Origin: Desulfobulbaceae bacterium
Lineage (GTDB): Bacteria; Desulfobacterota; Desulfobulbia; Desulfobulbales; Desulfocapsaceae
NCBI GenBank assembly: GCA_024636345.1
Contig: JAGXHG010000032.1
Coordinates: forward strand, 1-64,000
DNA length: 64,000 nucleotides
Direction: 5' to 3'
The notes under the pieces were generated by a model. The model did not search any database. It was not told the origin of the DNA and saw only the letters and a program-made list of their open reading frames with translations. Positions within the stretch are counted from its first letter, which is position 1; the number at the start of each line of letters is the position of its first letter. Shown here in pieces: positions 24,818-33,905 of the stretch. The position numbers and the translations under genes are program-made.

Positions 24818-26347
24818 ATGAAAAACGACAATGGTAGCTCCAGTGCCATCCTTGGCGCATGTAACACTAACCCATCCCTGGCCTGCGGTCGCTCTTTATC
24901 CATCCATGGAGCGAGTGACACTGGGCCATCCCTGGCCTGCGGACAACAGCCAGAATCAGGACGACCAAGACATGAATGCGGAGTTTGTGGCATATTTGGC
25001 CATGAAGATGCGGCAAAACTCACCTATTTCGGCCTTTATGCCCTCCAGCACCGGGGTCAGGAAAGCGCCGGGATTGTTACCTCAGATGGAAAGAAAGTTT
25101 CTATTCATAAAGACATGGGTCTGGTTCCAGAAATATTTACCGAATCCATCCTCCAAGGTCTGCCTGGACATATGGCAGTTGGCCATGTCCGTTACTCCAC
25201 CACCGGTTCCTCCCATATCACCAATACTCAGCCTCTATTAGTAACCCACAAGGGCACAACCCTGTCGGTTGCGCACAATGGCAACCTGGTCAATGCCATT
25301 GAGCTGCGGCATGATCTTGAGGAAAAGGGCTCCATCTTCCAGACCGGCATGGACAGTGAAGTGGTACTCCACCTCATGGCACGCACCACCCATCTTGGCC
25401 TGGATCGCGCCCTCACCGAATCTTTTTCCTGCCTCAAAGGAGCCTATTCCATCCTGTTGATGACCCAGGACACCCTGGTGGCCGTACGTGACCCAGGTGG
25501 TTTCAGGCCGCTCTGCCTTGGAAAACTCAACAATGGCGGCTGGGTTGTCGCCTCAGAGACTTGTGCCTTGGATCTGATTGAGGCCAAGTATGTGCGGGAT
25601 ATCGAGCCGGGAGAGATGCTTATCATTAACAAGGACGAGATGCGCTCTATCTTCCCTTGGCCCAAACAGAAGCCCAGCTTCTGTATCTTTGAGCAGGTCT
25701 ATTTTGCAAGACCCGACTCGGATATATTCGGAATCAATGTTTATGAAGCCAGAAAAAGAATGGGAGAGATACTGGCCAGAGAATTCCCCATCGACGCCGA
25801 TTTTGTCATGCCCTTCCCTGACTCCGGGAACTATGCGGCCCTTGGCTATTCACAGGCATCCGGTCTTCCCCTGGAGATGGGCATGATCCGCAACCATTAT
25901 GTGGGCAGGACCTTCATCCATCCCACCCAATCCATGCGCGATTTCAACGTCAGAGTGAAACTGAATCCTGTCCGCTCGCTCCTGAAAGATAAGCGGATTG
26001 TCATCGTCGAAGACTCAATTATCAGAGGAACCACCGGCAAAAGCCGAGTCCGCTCGCTCCGTGACGCAGGGGCCAAAGAAGTCCATATGCTGGTCAGTTG
26101 CCCGCCAACCCGAAATGCCTGCTATTATGGTATCGATTTTCCCTCTTCCACAGAACTGATCGCGGCCAAGCGTTCTGTGGAAGATATTGCCGAATATCTG
26201 GGTCTGGACTCACTTCATTATCTCAGTTTGGAAGGACTGGTTGAAGCGGCTGGCCTGGGAAAAGAAAATTACTGCTTGGCCTGTTTCGATGGCAAATATC
26301 CGGTGGAACCCGACCTTCATTTTCACAAAGGGGCCCTGGATACCTAA
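24818..26347 (+). CDS. purF: Amidophosphoribosyltransferase PurF with an unusually long propeptide (509 aa)
   Basis: The start chosen is the ATG of MKNDNGSSS, after GAAAGAG. Catalytic Cys54 in HECGVCGIFG must become N-terminal by propeptide removal. Other motifs: HRGQESAGIV, HVRYSTTG, HNGNLVNA, the PRPP loop VIVEDSIIRGTT, and cysteines (SCPPTRNAC, YCLACF) that fit the 4Fe-4S-bearing Bacillus-type enzyme. It makes phosphoribosylamine, the first step of purine synthesis. The propeptide is 53 residues instead of about 11, because it contains short DNA repeats. A ferredoxin gene follows. Confidence 0.95.
   Translation: MKNDNGSSSAILGACNTNPSLACGRSLSIHGASDTGPSLACGQQPESGRPRHECGVCGIFGHEDAAKLTYFGLYALQHRGQESAGIVTSDGKKVSIHKDMGLVPEIFTESILQGLPGHMAVGHVRYSTTGSSHITNTQPLLVTHKGTTLSVAHNGNLVNAIELRHDLEEKGSIFQTGMDSEVVLHLMARTTHLGLDRALTESFSCLKGAYSILLMTQDTLVAVRDPGGFRPLCLGKLNNGGWVVASETCALDLIEAKYVRDIEPGEMLIINKDEMRSIFPWPKQKPSFCIFEQVYFARPDSDIFGINVYEARKRMGEILAREFPIDADFVMPFPDSGNYAALGYSQASGLPLEMGMIRNHYVGRTFIHPTQSMRDFNVRVKLNPVRSLLKDKRIVIVEDSIIRGTTGKSRVRSLRDAGAKEVHMLVSCPPTRNACYYGIDFPSSTELIAAKRSVEDIAEYLGLDSLHYLSLEGLVEAAGLGKENYCLACFDGKYPVEPDLHFHKGALDT
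24863..24942. repeat. Short dispersed repeat pair in the purF propeptide region
   Basis: Two copies of CCATCCCTGGCCTGCGG, each preceded by an AACACT or GACACT word, are separated by about 37 bases that contain TCCATCCATGGA. The copies encode NPSLACG and GPSLACG. The core CCATCCCTGGC also occurs in the M20 peptidase gene. Confidence 0.75.
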
Positions 26348-26427
26348 AAGGGCCGTCAGGGACAGATCCTGCTGTTTAAAATTCTTTTATAAAAATTTAA
26401 GACTAAAACTCAACTCATGTCAGCACC

Positions 26428-26631
26428 TTGAAACAAACAATTTCCATAGACACCTACGAATGCAATGGCTGTGGCTCATGCGTGGAAATTTGCCCTGAGA
26501 TATTCCGAATGGACGGGACTGGAGAGAAGGGTGAGGTCATAACTCCCATTGTTGAACTCAACCCCCAGATAGAAGAAGCGGCCGCTTATTGTCCGGCAAA
26601 ATGTATCTCTTTTACCAAAGACCTGCGATGA
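26428..26631 (+). CDS. Small ferredoxin, single 4Fe-4S cluster (67 aa)
   Basis: Starts at TTG without a clear ribosome site. The cluster-binding pattern is CNGCGSCVEICP with a second cysteine group YCPAKCI near the C-terminus, as in one-cluster ferredoxins of sulfate reducers. It is a soluble electron carrier. It sits between purF and an HD-domain gene and overlaps the latter's start by ATGA, so the two are translationally coupled. Its redox partner is not evident. Confidence 0.88.
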   Translation: MKQTISIDTYECNGCGSCVEICPEIFRMDGTGEKGEVITPIVELNPQIEEAAAYCPAKCISFTKDLR

Positions 26632-27542
26632 CTATTGAGCATGGGCTGAACCATCAACAATTAACAAAAATATTTGAATCGGGAGCAACCAGCGATCCCT
26701 TTGACGAGATCCTTTCCTTGGTAGCCCTGATCCAGCCGACCTTCAACCCTTCCCTGCTCCATAATCTGCATCATGATGTGGCAAGGCTCTTTAACGGAAG
26801 CTATCCAGGATTTCGTGCCAGCACGACCCCATACCATAACCTCACACATACCATGAGCGTGGCACTGGCCACAGCCAGACTGCTGCATGGTCTGGCCTGC
26901 ACTGGCCAAAAAATTTCCATTCAAGTCATGGAGCAGGCCTTATACAGCGCATATTTTCATGATACAGGGTTACTCATGGAGACTTCAGACGAAGCGACAT
27001 CGGGGGCAATCTATACTCAGAACCACGAAGAGCGTTCCATAACCTTCATGACCCAATATCTTGCCGAAAATAATCTTTCAAAACTTGTTTCCCTGGAATA
27101 CTCCGCCGTCATCGAATGTACAAATCTTGCCGTTGACCCAAGAGATATTACCTTTCCATCACCGGCCTCAAAACTGGCTGGATACGTCTTAGGCTCAGCA
27201 GATATTCTAGCCCAGATGGCCGACAGATATTACCTTGAACGCTTACCTTTCTTATTCCAGGAGCTCAAAGAAGGTGGACTTAAAAATCATGATTCTGCCA
27301 TTGGTCTGATACAAGACACCACTTTTTTTTATCACAATATCATTACCGAAAGATTGGAGAAGGCCTTCTCCAACACTGCAGAGGTAATGCAAGCACATTT
27401 TCACCAGCGATGGCAGATTAATAACAATCTCTACTACACGAATATCTCAAAAAATATCGATTATCTCAAAAAAGTTCTTACTCTATGCGAAGATAAACTG
27501 GAAAGTATTGGCACCTTTCTGAAAAGAATCCCACCGGCTTGA
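26628..27542 (+). CDS. HD-domain phosphohydrolase, PDEase-like (304 aa)
   Basis: The ATG overlaps the ferredoxin stop. Metal ligands of the HD fold are visible: TPYHNLTHTMSVA (near 65) and the HD pair in YSAYFHDTGLLME (near 105), then QNHEERS. The layout 'YHNxxH ... HD' resembles eukaryotic-type cyclic-nucleotide phosphodiesterases. The substrate is unknown; a cyclic nucleotide or another phosphoester is plausible. There is no membrane segment or sensor domain. Confidence 0.8.
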   Translation: MTIEHGLNHQQLTKIFESGATSDPFDEILSLVALIQPTFNPSLLHNLHHDVARLFNGSYPGFRASTTPYHNLTHTMSVALATARLLHGLACTGQKISIQVMEQALYSAYFHDTGLLMETSDEATSGAIYTQNHEERSITFMTQYLAENNLSKLVSLEYSAVIECTNLAVDPRDITFPSPASKLAGYVLGSADILAQMADRYYLERLPFLFQELKEGGLKNHDSAIGLIQDTTFFYHNIITERLEKAFSNTAEVMQAHFHQRWQINNNLYYTNISKNIDYLKKVLTLCEDKLESIGTFLKRIPPA

Positions 27543-27581
27543 CGCGCGCCTTCGTTGCCGGTGATGAACAATCGGCTGTCT

Positions 27582-27791
27582 TTATTTCTTCCGGGGATCT
27601 GTACCCGTCTCAAACATCTCAAAGAGATCATAAAAAAGCCTGGCAACAGCACTAAAATGGGTTGCTGAACCGGAACCGGCATATGCCTTGGTCAACTCCA
27701 TAGCCCTGGCAAAACTCTCCTGGCTCTCAGAGCTCTGCGGATTCCGAACCACCTGAACAAGAGCTTCTCCCACATCTTTTTCCTGCATCAT
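27582..27791 (-). CDS. Small hypothetical protein (69 aa)
   Basis: The start chosen is the second of two adjacent ATGs (MQEKDVGEAL), which has GGAGG at good spacing; longer starts are less likely. The protein is acidic and predicted helical (ESFARAMELTKAYAGSG, ARLFYDLFEMFE). No family is recognised. It stands alone between the convergent HD gene and the tRNA-Leu unit. Confidence 0.55.
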   Translation of the reverse strand: MMQEKDVGEALVQVVRNPQSSESQESFARAMELTKAYAGSGSATHFSAVARLFYDLFEMFETGTDPRKK

Positions 27792-27871
27792 TCCTCCGTT
27801 TCTCTCTTGTCTACGATTTAAAATCGTAAAAAAACTCAATATAGAACGAAACACATGTTGTGTCTCGTCTC

Positions 27872-27912
27872 AAAAAAAAAGCCGAATCCTTTAGTTACAA
27901 GAATTCGGCTGT
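27872..27912 (-). terminator. Terminator of the tRNA-Leu gene
   Basis: AGCCGAAT pairs with ATTCGGCT on the - strand and is followed by nine T. Confidence 0.88.
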
Positions 27913-27919
27913 ATTTCAA

Positions 27920-28006
27920 TGGTGCCGGAGGTCGGAATCGAACCGACATGGGATTGCTCCCGCGGGATTTTGAGTCCCGTGCGTCTACCAGTTTCACCAC
28001 TCCGGC
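27920..28006 (-). tRNA. tRNA-Leu (anticodon CAA)
   Basis: A class II tRNA of 87 nt with encoded CCA. Acceptor GCCGGAG pairs with CTCCGGC, discriminator A; anticodon loop CTCAAAA gives CAA, which reads UUG; a long variable arm (CGGGAGCAATCCCA region) and the T loop TTCGATT follow. Its promoter and terminator are both visible. Confidence 0.97.
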
Positions 28007-28021
28007 AATAAAATCTAAAAC

Positions 28022-28050
28022 TTAATACCGTCCTTGTCTTCACCTGTCAA
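28022..28050 (-). promoter_or_regulatory. Sigma-70 promoter of tRNA-Leu
   Basis: On the - strand a perfect TTGACA is followed after 17 bases by TATTAA; the tRNA starts 15 bases later. Confidence 0.8.
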
Positions 28051-28070
28051 GGGAAATGGATATTCCCCTC

Positions 28071-28637
28071 TTATGACTTGACTGTTTCCTGAAATATATT
28101 TCGCAGATTATAAAAATAATCTATTCCCGACCAGATGGCCATAACCAGGCTGATATAGAGCAGAACCAGCCCGATCTGATGAAGATAAGGCACCGGTAGA
28201 ATACCAAGAGGAAAAATCAAAAACCCAATCCCAAAATACTGAAAATTGCTCTTGATCTTTCCCATTTGTCCGGCAGCAACTACCACACCGGTGGATGCAG
28301 CAAGTCCCCTGAAACCGGTAATAATGATCTCACGGCAGATAATCAAAAGACAAACCCAGGCCGGAACCCGTCCCATGGGAATGAGCATGATCAGGGCGGT
28401 TGCAACAAGCACCTTGTCGGCAAGGGGATCCATAAGCTTGCCAAGAGTCGTCTCGCTCTTGTATTTTCTAGCAAAATAGCCATCCACAAGGTCAGTAAGG
28501 GCGGCCAAGACAAAGACAATAAAAGTCACCAGACCAATGACAGTTGTCTGTTCTACTGAAAACAAGACAATGAGCACGGGAATCAAGGCAAAACGAAGTC
28601 CAGTCAATATGTTTGGCAACGTCACCAAGTGATCCAT
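28071..28637 (-). CDS. pgsA: CDP-diacylglycerol-glycerol-3-phosphate 3-phosphatidyltransferase
   Basis: The 188-residue membrane protein has the CDP-alcohol phosphotransferase signature DLVDGYFARKYKSETTLGKL followed by MDPLADK, which gives D-x2-DG-x2-AR-x8-G-x3-D-x3-D. About five hydrophobic segments surround it. It makes phosphatidylglycerol phosphate for the inner membrane. The ATG follows GAGGAG at 6 bases. The next gene upstream, a transglycosylase, lies 31 bases away on the same strand, so they may be co-transcribed. Confidence 0.95.
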   Translation of the reverse strand: MDHLVTLPNILTGLRFALIPVLIVLFSVEQTTVIGLVTFIVFVLAALTDLVDGYFARKYKSETTLGKLMDPLADKVLVATALIMLIPMGRVPAWVCLLIICREIIITGFRGLAASTGVVVAAGQMGKIKSNFQYFGIGFLIFPLGILPVPYLHQIGLVLLYISLVMAIWSGIDYFYNLRNIFQETVKS

Positions 28638-28668
28638 TTTATACTCCTCAAAACAGACAGCATTGTTC

Positions 28669-29358
28669 TTATCTAACCATCACCAGATCACCCACGCTCA
28701 CTGAAGAGGTTACAGAGGACAATTTACGCCCAAGTCCTTTATACCCTTTATAATGCTGGAGTACGCGCTGGACATATTCTACCGTCTCAGGAATCTGAGG
28801 CATCCCATTTGTCCGTTTCACTAAATTTGGCCCGGCATTATAGGCTGCAAGACTCAAGGGAATATTCCCGTTAAATGTATCCAGCATAGTGCGAAAATAA
28901 CGGGTTCCTCCATCAATATTGGCCCGAGGATCAAATGGGTTAGAAACATTAAGGTCTTTAGCCGTTCCCGGCATAAGCTGCATAAGACCCTGGGCACCTT
29001 TCCCCGACCTGGCATAACAATCAAAATCCGACTCTGCCTTGATGATTGCTTTAATAAGTCGAGGATCGATATTATATCGGTAACCACTCCGCTTAATATG
29101 ATGATCGAAAGCAGTAGTACTTTTCGAGTAATTGCGATGACCACTCACCCGCACCTCCGGCCAGGAATGAACTGACGGTTTACTGATCGTCACGCCTTCG
29201 TGCTGATAGAGACTAGACTGGCCGGCAGCAGGGACATTCGTATAATAGCGAGTCCCCTTATTGTCCACATAGGTGTACATATCGGCCATAGCCAGTGACT
29301 GCCCATAAGCCAGGAGGGCTACCGCTGCCGCCAACATCATTCTACCAGTTGTTCCCAA
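28669..29358 (-). CDS. Periplasmic lytic transglycosylase (SLT) with DUF4124 N-terminus (229 aa)
   Basis: The start may be TTG (after AGGGTG) or an ATG six codons later. A signal peptide ends near SLAMA. A DUF4124-like segment follows (MYTYVDNKGTRYYTNVP), then the SLT domain with catalytic glutamate in IKAESDFD, GAQGLMQLMPGTA and LAAYNAGPN. It cleaves peptidoglycan with formation of anhydromuramic ends. The DUF4124-SLT pairing is common in proteobacteria. Confidence 0.92.
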   Translation of the reverse strand: MGTTGRMMLAAAVALLAYGQSLAMADMYTYVDNKGTRYYTNVPAAGQSSLYQHEGVTISKPSVHSWPEVRVSGHRNYSKSTTAFDHHIKRSGYRYNIDPRLIKAIIKAESDFDCYARSGKGAQGLMQLMPGTAKDLNVSNPFDPRANIDGGTRYFRTMLDTFNGNIPLSLAAYNAGPNLVKRTNGMPQIPETVEYVQRVLQHYKGYKGLGRKLSSVTSSVSVGDLVMVR

Positions 29359-29472
29359 GTTTCACCCTTTCTGGTCCCTGAACTTTTATACCCACTCGCC
29401 CGGATCTCTTATACCAATATATTCCTGAGCGCCAAGTGTAATACAGATAGATACTGGATGGTTAATTATGAA

Positions 29473-30117
29473 TCACTTTGTTCTTTTTTCCCAATCCGCC
29501 AGGAACTGTTCCATGCCAAGGGTGGTTAACGGATGTTTGGCCATCTGCTCAATCACCTTAAGCGGGATGGTAGCAATATCAGCACCTATCAGCGCCGCAT
29601 CCATAACATGAAGTGGATTTCTTACACTGGCCACAATAACCTCACTCTGGTATTCGTAGTTACGATACACCGTCATAATTTCATTGATAAGCTCCATTCC
29701 ATGTTGTCCAATATCGTCAAGCCTACCGACAAAAGGGCTGACATAACTGGCACCGGCCTTAGCGGCCAGAAGCGCCTGTGCTGCTGAAAACACCAGCGTC
29801 ACATTGGTATTAATACCCAAGGCTGTAAGTTGTTTAACAGCCTTCATCCCCTCCATAATCATGGGAATCTTGATCACAATCTTATCACTCAAAGCGGCAA
29901 GTACTTTGGCCTCTTTGACCATACCATCGGCCTCAAGGCTGATCACTTCGGCACTGACCGGACCATCCACCACCTGACAGATCTCTTTGAGAATCTCCTC
30001 AAATGGCTTATTTTCCCTGGCAATCAGGGAAGGATTGGTGGTGACGCCATCGACCATGCCCATGGCAACACCTTTTTTGATCTCATCAATATTGGCAGTA
30101 TCTATAAAAAATTTCAT
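29473..30117 (-). CDS. Fructose-6-phosphate aldolase / short transaldolase (214 aa)
   Basis: The length and motifs fit the small decameric TAL/FSA family: [13 protein letters not shown] at the start, [11 protein letters not shown], the Schiff-base lysine in [28 protein letters not shown] and [11 protein letters not shown]. Members either act as transaldolase or cleave fructose-6-phosphate; the sequence alone does not decide. The ATG follows AGGAG and overlaps the stop of the upstream YHS-type gene. A transaldolase would connect with the zwf/Entner-Doudoroff genes elsewhere in the window. Confidence 0.9.
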   Translation of the reverse strand: MKFFIDTANIDEIKKGVAMGMVDGVTTNPSLIARENKPFEEILKEICQVVDGPVSAEVISLEADGMVKEAKVLAALSDKIVIKIPMIMEGMKAVKQLTALGINTNVTLVFSAAQALLAAKAGASYVSPFVGRLDDIGQHGMELINEIMTVYRNYEYQSEVIVASVRNPLHVMDAALIGADIATIPLKVIEQMAKHPLTTLGMEQFLADWEKRTK

Positions 30118-30383
30118 TTCTGTTCTCCTTTTTCACTGATAAAACGGCTGCAACATGCCTCGCTGCAGAAATAATAGATCTGATTTTCATGTTGCAATCG
30201 TAGCGCCTGTCCCTTGGGTACAAGGGTATGACATACCGGATCCTCAACTAACGCATCGGAAACCGGGGAGGAGTGTTTTCCCTCCAACGGTTTGGGTTCA
30301 GATTTTTTCTTTCCAATTCCGGCAAGCAAACGATACAGGATATAGAACAGAATGGCCAGGATCACCAACCTTAAAGGAGTCAC
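30114..30383 (-). CDS. Small membrane-anchored YHS/TRASH-like protein (89 aa)
   Basis: Starts at GTG, seven bases after GGAG. An N-terminal membrane helix ([18 protein letters not shown]) and a basic linker precede a small metal-site domain: [11 protein letters not shown] ... [12 protein letters not shown], with the cysteine pattern of YHS/TRASH domains. Such domains bind metals and occur in metal-handling proteins. It overlaps the aldolase gene by four bases (ATGA), though no functional link is known. Confidence 0.78.
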   Translation of the reverse strand: MTPLRLVILAILFYILYRLLAGIGKKKSEPKPLEGKHSSPVSDALVEDPVCHTLVPKGQALRLQHENQIYYFCSEACCSRFISEKGEQK

Positions 30384-30526
30384 GTTGTCACTCCCATTCT
30401 ACTACTGGTTATTCTATAAAAAGATAAAGCCATGTGTTTATTATAGTCGTCCACAGATAAATGTCTAATTATTCTTTCCTGAACCAAAGCACCTTCACCT
30501 CCCTGAGAACACAACACAGGCCCCTG

Positions 30527-31069
30527 TCATTCTGTTCGCTCAATTCTGGAGATGGTCTGTGGTAATATTTTTCCCTGCTCAATTCGAGCGAGAAGCTGTT
30601 GATACATTTCCTCCGCTGTGAGTCCAGTCGAAGGATCCTGGAGCCATGGGGCAATTTCGACCAGCGGGGCCAGGACAAAAAGACGATTAGCAATATGAGG
30701 ATGAGGGAGCACCAACTCTGGTGAGTTCCACACAATCCCATCAAAATAGAGCAGATCCAGATCAATAAAGCGATCCTGATAGCCCTCTGCATCGACATCA
30801 CGCAGGCGTCCATGCTCCGTCTCTACCTGCAGCAATAGCTGTAACAACTCCGTTGGCTCAAGTACTGTTTCAACCATGCCCACGGCGTTGGTAAAAAGAG
30901 ACCGGCTGTTCATGCCCACCGCCTCCGTAACATACAGTGACGACAAACGAAACGGAACAACCCTTTCCTCAATGGCTAATCGATTCCACGCACTCAGGAG
31001 CAGCTGCTGACCATTGCCAAGATTTGAACCAAGACCAATAAAGGCCCGGGTTATTCCCCCTGATCTCAC
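30527..31069 (-). CDS. folK: HPPK (2-amino-4-hydroxy-6-hydroxymethyldihydropteridine pyrophosphokinase)
   Basis: The 180-residue protein shows AFIGLGSNLGN at the N-terminus, the signature YQDRFIDLDLLYFDG with the Mg-binding aspartates, and LPHPHIANRLFVL. It transfers pyrophosphate from ATP to the pterin in folate synthesis. It starts 3 bases after the dapB stop and is the last gene of the biosynthetic run; no other folate gene is adjacent. Confidence 0.94.
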   Translation of the reverse strand: MRSGGITRAFIGLGSNLGNGQQLLLSAWNRLAIEERVVPFRLSSLYVTEAVGMNSRSLFTNAVGMVETVLEPTELLQLLLQVETEHGRLRDVDAEGYQDRFIDLDLLYFDGIVWNSPELVLPHPHIANRLFVLAPLVEIAPWLQDPSTGLTAEEMYQQLLARIEQGKILPQTISRIERTE

Positions 31070-31072
31070 ATC

Positions 31073-31882
31073 CTACAGATCCTGTAAGCCCAGGACATCA
31101 AACATGGAATAGAGTCCGGGTTTCTGGCCGACCACCCAAGCCGCCGCAGTAGCAGCTCCCTTGGCAAAATTGTCGCGACTGTGTGCACGATGGGTAATCT
31201 CGATGCGTTCCCCAGGACCGGCAAAGTAGATGGTGTGTTCACCGACAATATCTCCACCACGGATCGTCTGGATGCCAATCTCTTTTTTACCCCGCTCTCC
31301 GATCATCCCATGACGTTCATAAACAGCCACTTCAGCAAGATTACGCTTCACACCCGATGCGGCCATCTCTGCCAGTTTCAGGGCAGTACCGCTGGGGGCA
31401 TCTTTTTTCTTGTTATGATGGGCCTCCACAATCTCAATGTCATAGTCATCACCAAGGATGGCGGCGGTCCGGGCGGCCAGTTTAAAAAGGACATTGACCC
31501 CAACTGCCATGTTCGGAGACTGGACACAGGGGAAGTGGCGACTCAGTTCTGCCAGCTCCGCCAGGTTTTCCGGGCTCAGGCCCGTTGTACCGATGACCAT
31601 CGCCTTATTATGCCTGGCTGCCAGACGGGCAAATTCCATGGTGGCCTTGTGGAAGGTAAAATCGATCAGGACATCCCCCTGATCAATTACCGCCTCAAAA
31701 CCTTCAGCGATGGAAATTCCGGCCCTGCCCCAGCCAGCAGTCTCACCAGGGTCACGGCCAATAGCCGGACTGCCGGCAGCCTCAAAGGCCGCAGCATAGT
31801 GCAAACCAGGGTGCTCACTTACCATATATCCTACCCGCTGCCCCATACGACCGGAGGCCCCGGCAACAATAACATTGACCAT
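31073..31882 (-). CDS. dapB: 4-hydroxy-tetrahydrodipicolinate reductase
   Basis: The start chosen is the ATG of MVNVIVAGASGRMG, after AGGAAGAG; an ATG six codons earlier is possible. Motifs: nucleotide loop AGASGRMGQR, DFTFHKAT, GTTGLS and the catalytic EAHHNKKKDAPSGTA. It reduces dihydrodipicolinate in diaminopimelate/lysine synthesis. It is preceded by dapA (64 bases) and followed tightly by folK. Confidence 0.95.
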   Translation of the reverse strand: MVNVIVAGASGRMGQRVGYMVSEHPGLHYAAAFEAAGSPAIGRDPGETAGWGRAGISIAEGFEAVIDQGDVLIDFTFHKATMEFARLAARHNKAMVIGTTGLSPENLAELAELSRHFPCVQSPNMAVGVNVLFKLAARTAAILGDDYDIEIVEAHHNKKKDAPSGTALKLAEMAASGVKRNLAEVAVYERHGMIGERGKKEIGIQTIRGGDIVGEHTIYFAGPGERIEITHRAHSRDNFAKGAATAAAWVVGQKPGLYSMFDVLGLQDL

Positions 31883-31946
31883 TTTCTCTTCCTTTTCCAT
31901 GCAGATGACACTCCTCAAAGCATTCAGGTTTTAGACTAAATGCTCC

Positions 31947-32828
31947 CTATACCAATCCTGCGTCCTTCATCACTGCAGTCAATTTGGCCAGGGCCGCAGC
32001 ATCAATTGCCGACAAAGGCAGCCGGGGCAGGCCATCTTTGATCTTGCCCATCAACTCAACACCCTTTTTGGCAGGCACGGGATTCGGGGCATAGAACATG
32101 GCATTCATGAGCGGAAAGAGGCGGTAATGAATTTCGTTGGCTTTTTTCAGATCTCCAGCCAACGCGGCCTCCATAAGATCTGCCATGCCCTTAGGCTCCA
32201 CATTGGAGGTCACTGAGATAACCCCCTTGCCACCGATTAAGGCAGTTGGCATGGCGGTAAAATCATCACCGGAAAGAAGAATAAAATCAGCAGGACAGAG
32301 CCGGATCACATCGCTGATCTGCTGCAGACTGCCGCAGGCCTCTTTGATGCCGATAATATTCTTCACCCCGGCAAGACGAGCCACTGTTTCCGGCAACATG
32401 TTGATGGATGTCCGGCTAGGCACATTGTACAAAAACATTGGGATATCAACAGCCTCGGCAATAGCCTTGAAGTGCAGATACAGACCTTCCTGACTTGGTT
32501 TGTTATAATAAGGAGTCACGGATAAAACCGCATCGGCACCGCTATCCTTGGCGCTTTCCGTCAGCTCGATCGCCTCTTTGGTATTATTGGCGCCAGTTCC
32601 GGCAATAACCGGCACTCGCCCGGCAACCGTTTTAACCGTCAACTCAATGACCCGCTTGTGCTCATCGAAATCAAGAGTTGCCGACTCGCCCGTTGTGCCA
32701 CAGGGAACAATGCCATGGGTCCCACCCGCTATCTGAAATTCAATAAGATCCACTAAACCCTGTTCATCCACTTCCCCATCTATAAACGGGGTCACAATGG
32801 CAACGATGGCGCCATAATATTTTTTCAT
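31947..32828 (-). CDS. dapA: 4-hydroxy-tetrahydrodipicolinate synthase
   Basis: At 293 residues it has family length. Motifs: PCGTTGESATL (binding the pyruvate carboxylate), FLYNVPSRTS with the catalytic tyrosine, and the Schiff-base lysine in IIGIKEACGSL. It condenses pyruvate with aspartate semialdehyde. The ATG follows AGGAG at 8 bases. A palindromic intergenic repeat lies between dapF and dapA and may affect the mRNA at that joint. Confidence 0.96.
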   Translation of the reverse strand: MKKYYGAIVAIVTPFIDGEVDEQGLVDLIEFQIAGGTHGIVPCGTTGESATLDFDEHKRVIELTVKTVAGRVPVIAGTGANNTKEAIELTESAKDSGADAVLSVTPYYNKPSQEGLYLHFKAIAEAVDIPMFLYNVPSRTSINMLPETVARLAGVKNIIGIKEACGSLQQISDVIRLCPADFILLSGDDFTAMPTALIGGKGVISVTSNVEPKGMADLMEAALAGDLKKANEIHYRLFPLMNAMFYAPNPVPAKKGVELMGKIKDGLPRLPLSAIDAAALAKLTAVMKDAGLV

Positions 32829-32860
32829 ATTTTTTCTCCTGATATATCTTTCGTATACTT

Positions 32861-32913
32861 AAGAGCCGTTACGAAATAACTTGGCCCTTTATAACTATTT
32901 CGTTACGGCTCTT
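32861..32913. repeat. Dispersed intergenic palindrome, copy 1 (dapF/dapA gap)
   Basis: AAGAGCCGTTACGAAATAA pairs with its complement TTTCGTTACGGCTCTT across an AT-rich loop. The flank CTTTATGC ... CATTCAAATGACCATGTTA also recurs at the second copy (35211-35263). Confidence 0.8.
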
Positions 32914-33065
32914 TATGCCGGTCTGGCCATTCAAATGACCATGTTATTAATTTATAACGGCCTAACTCAGCTTTTTGAAACTGTTGCCCGTCAGGGCTGA
33001 ATATTCATCCATTTCGTCTTGGAAGTCTATTATTCACCTGACCTCCTACAGACTATCAACCTTTA

Positions 33066-33905
33066 TCAAAGCAATGCTTCCGCCGTCAGATTCCCTTCAT
33101 AGATAATTCTGGCCGGACCCTGCAGAAAAACATTCTCCGCCTGTGGTCCATCCTGCAGATCAAACAAAATCGTCAACCGCTCCCCGCCGGAGGTGGTCAC
33201 TGCCACTGGCGACTGGGCCATCCCGCTGACTGCGGCAAAAAGAGCAGATGCCACCGCTCCGGTACCGCAAGCCATGGTTTCATCCTCCACACCCCGCTCA
33301 TAGGTACGCACACGAATGGTATTCTCACCAATTTTCTGCACAAAATTCACATTGGTGCCTGCCGGTTGAAACAGCGGATGGAAGCGAACGATCTTACCCC
33401 ACTCTCGAACCGGAACCTCATCGTCTTCCTCCATAAAAAGAACGGCATGGGGCACTCCGCTATTCACAAAAGAAAGAATTCTCTCCTGACCGTCCAGAAC
33501 AACCGACAGGTCTGTTTTAAAATCAGAGGGAGCCGTCATCTGCAGACGCACACTGTCATCATCACTAATCTCAGCCTTAATGATACCCGCGAGAGTCTCA
33601 AACGACATGGAGGCACCGGCGATTGCTCTTGAATGGGCAAAACGGGCCGCACAGCGGGCCCCATTACCACACATCTCCGCCACCGAACCATCACCGTTAT
33701 AAAAGCGCCAGCGAAAATCAGCAAGCTCTGAGTTTTCAATCAAAATAAGACCATCAGCCCCCACGGAAAACATCCGCCGGCACACTTTCCTGACAAATTC
33801 CGCCTGCTCAGCATCTGGAATTAATAAAACACGATGATCTATAACAATAAAGTCATTGCCCGCCCCGCTCATCTTGGCAAAAGGGATCGGAAAATTAATG
33901 GCCAT
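33066..33905 (-). CDS. dapF: Diaminopimelate epimerase
   Basis: The start chosen is the ATG of MAINFPIPFAKMSG, which overlaps the end of lysA; 279 residues. Both catalytic cysteines are present: AEMCGNGARCAA and TMACGTGAVASA. It converts LL- to meso-diaminopimelate for peptidoglycan and lysine. It lies directly downstream of lysA with overlapping frames (translational coupling), and dapA follows after a 240-base gap that holds a palindromic repeat. Confidence 0.95.
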   Translation of the reverse strand: MAINFPIPFAKMSGAGNDFIVIDHRVLLIPDAEQAEFVRKVCRRMFSVGADGLILIENSELADFRWRFYNGDGSVAEMCGNGARCAARFAHSRAIAGASMSFETLAGIIKAEISDDDSVRLQMTAPSDFKTDLSVVLDGQERILSFVNSGVPHAVLFMEEDDEVPVREWGKIVRFHPLFQPAGTNVNFVQKIGENTIRVRTYERGVEDETMACGTGAVASALFAAVSGMAQSPVAVTTSGGERLTILFDLQDGPQAENVFLQGPARIIYEGNLTAEALL

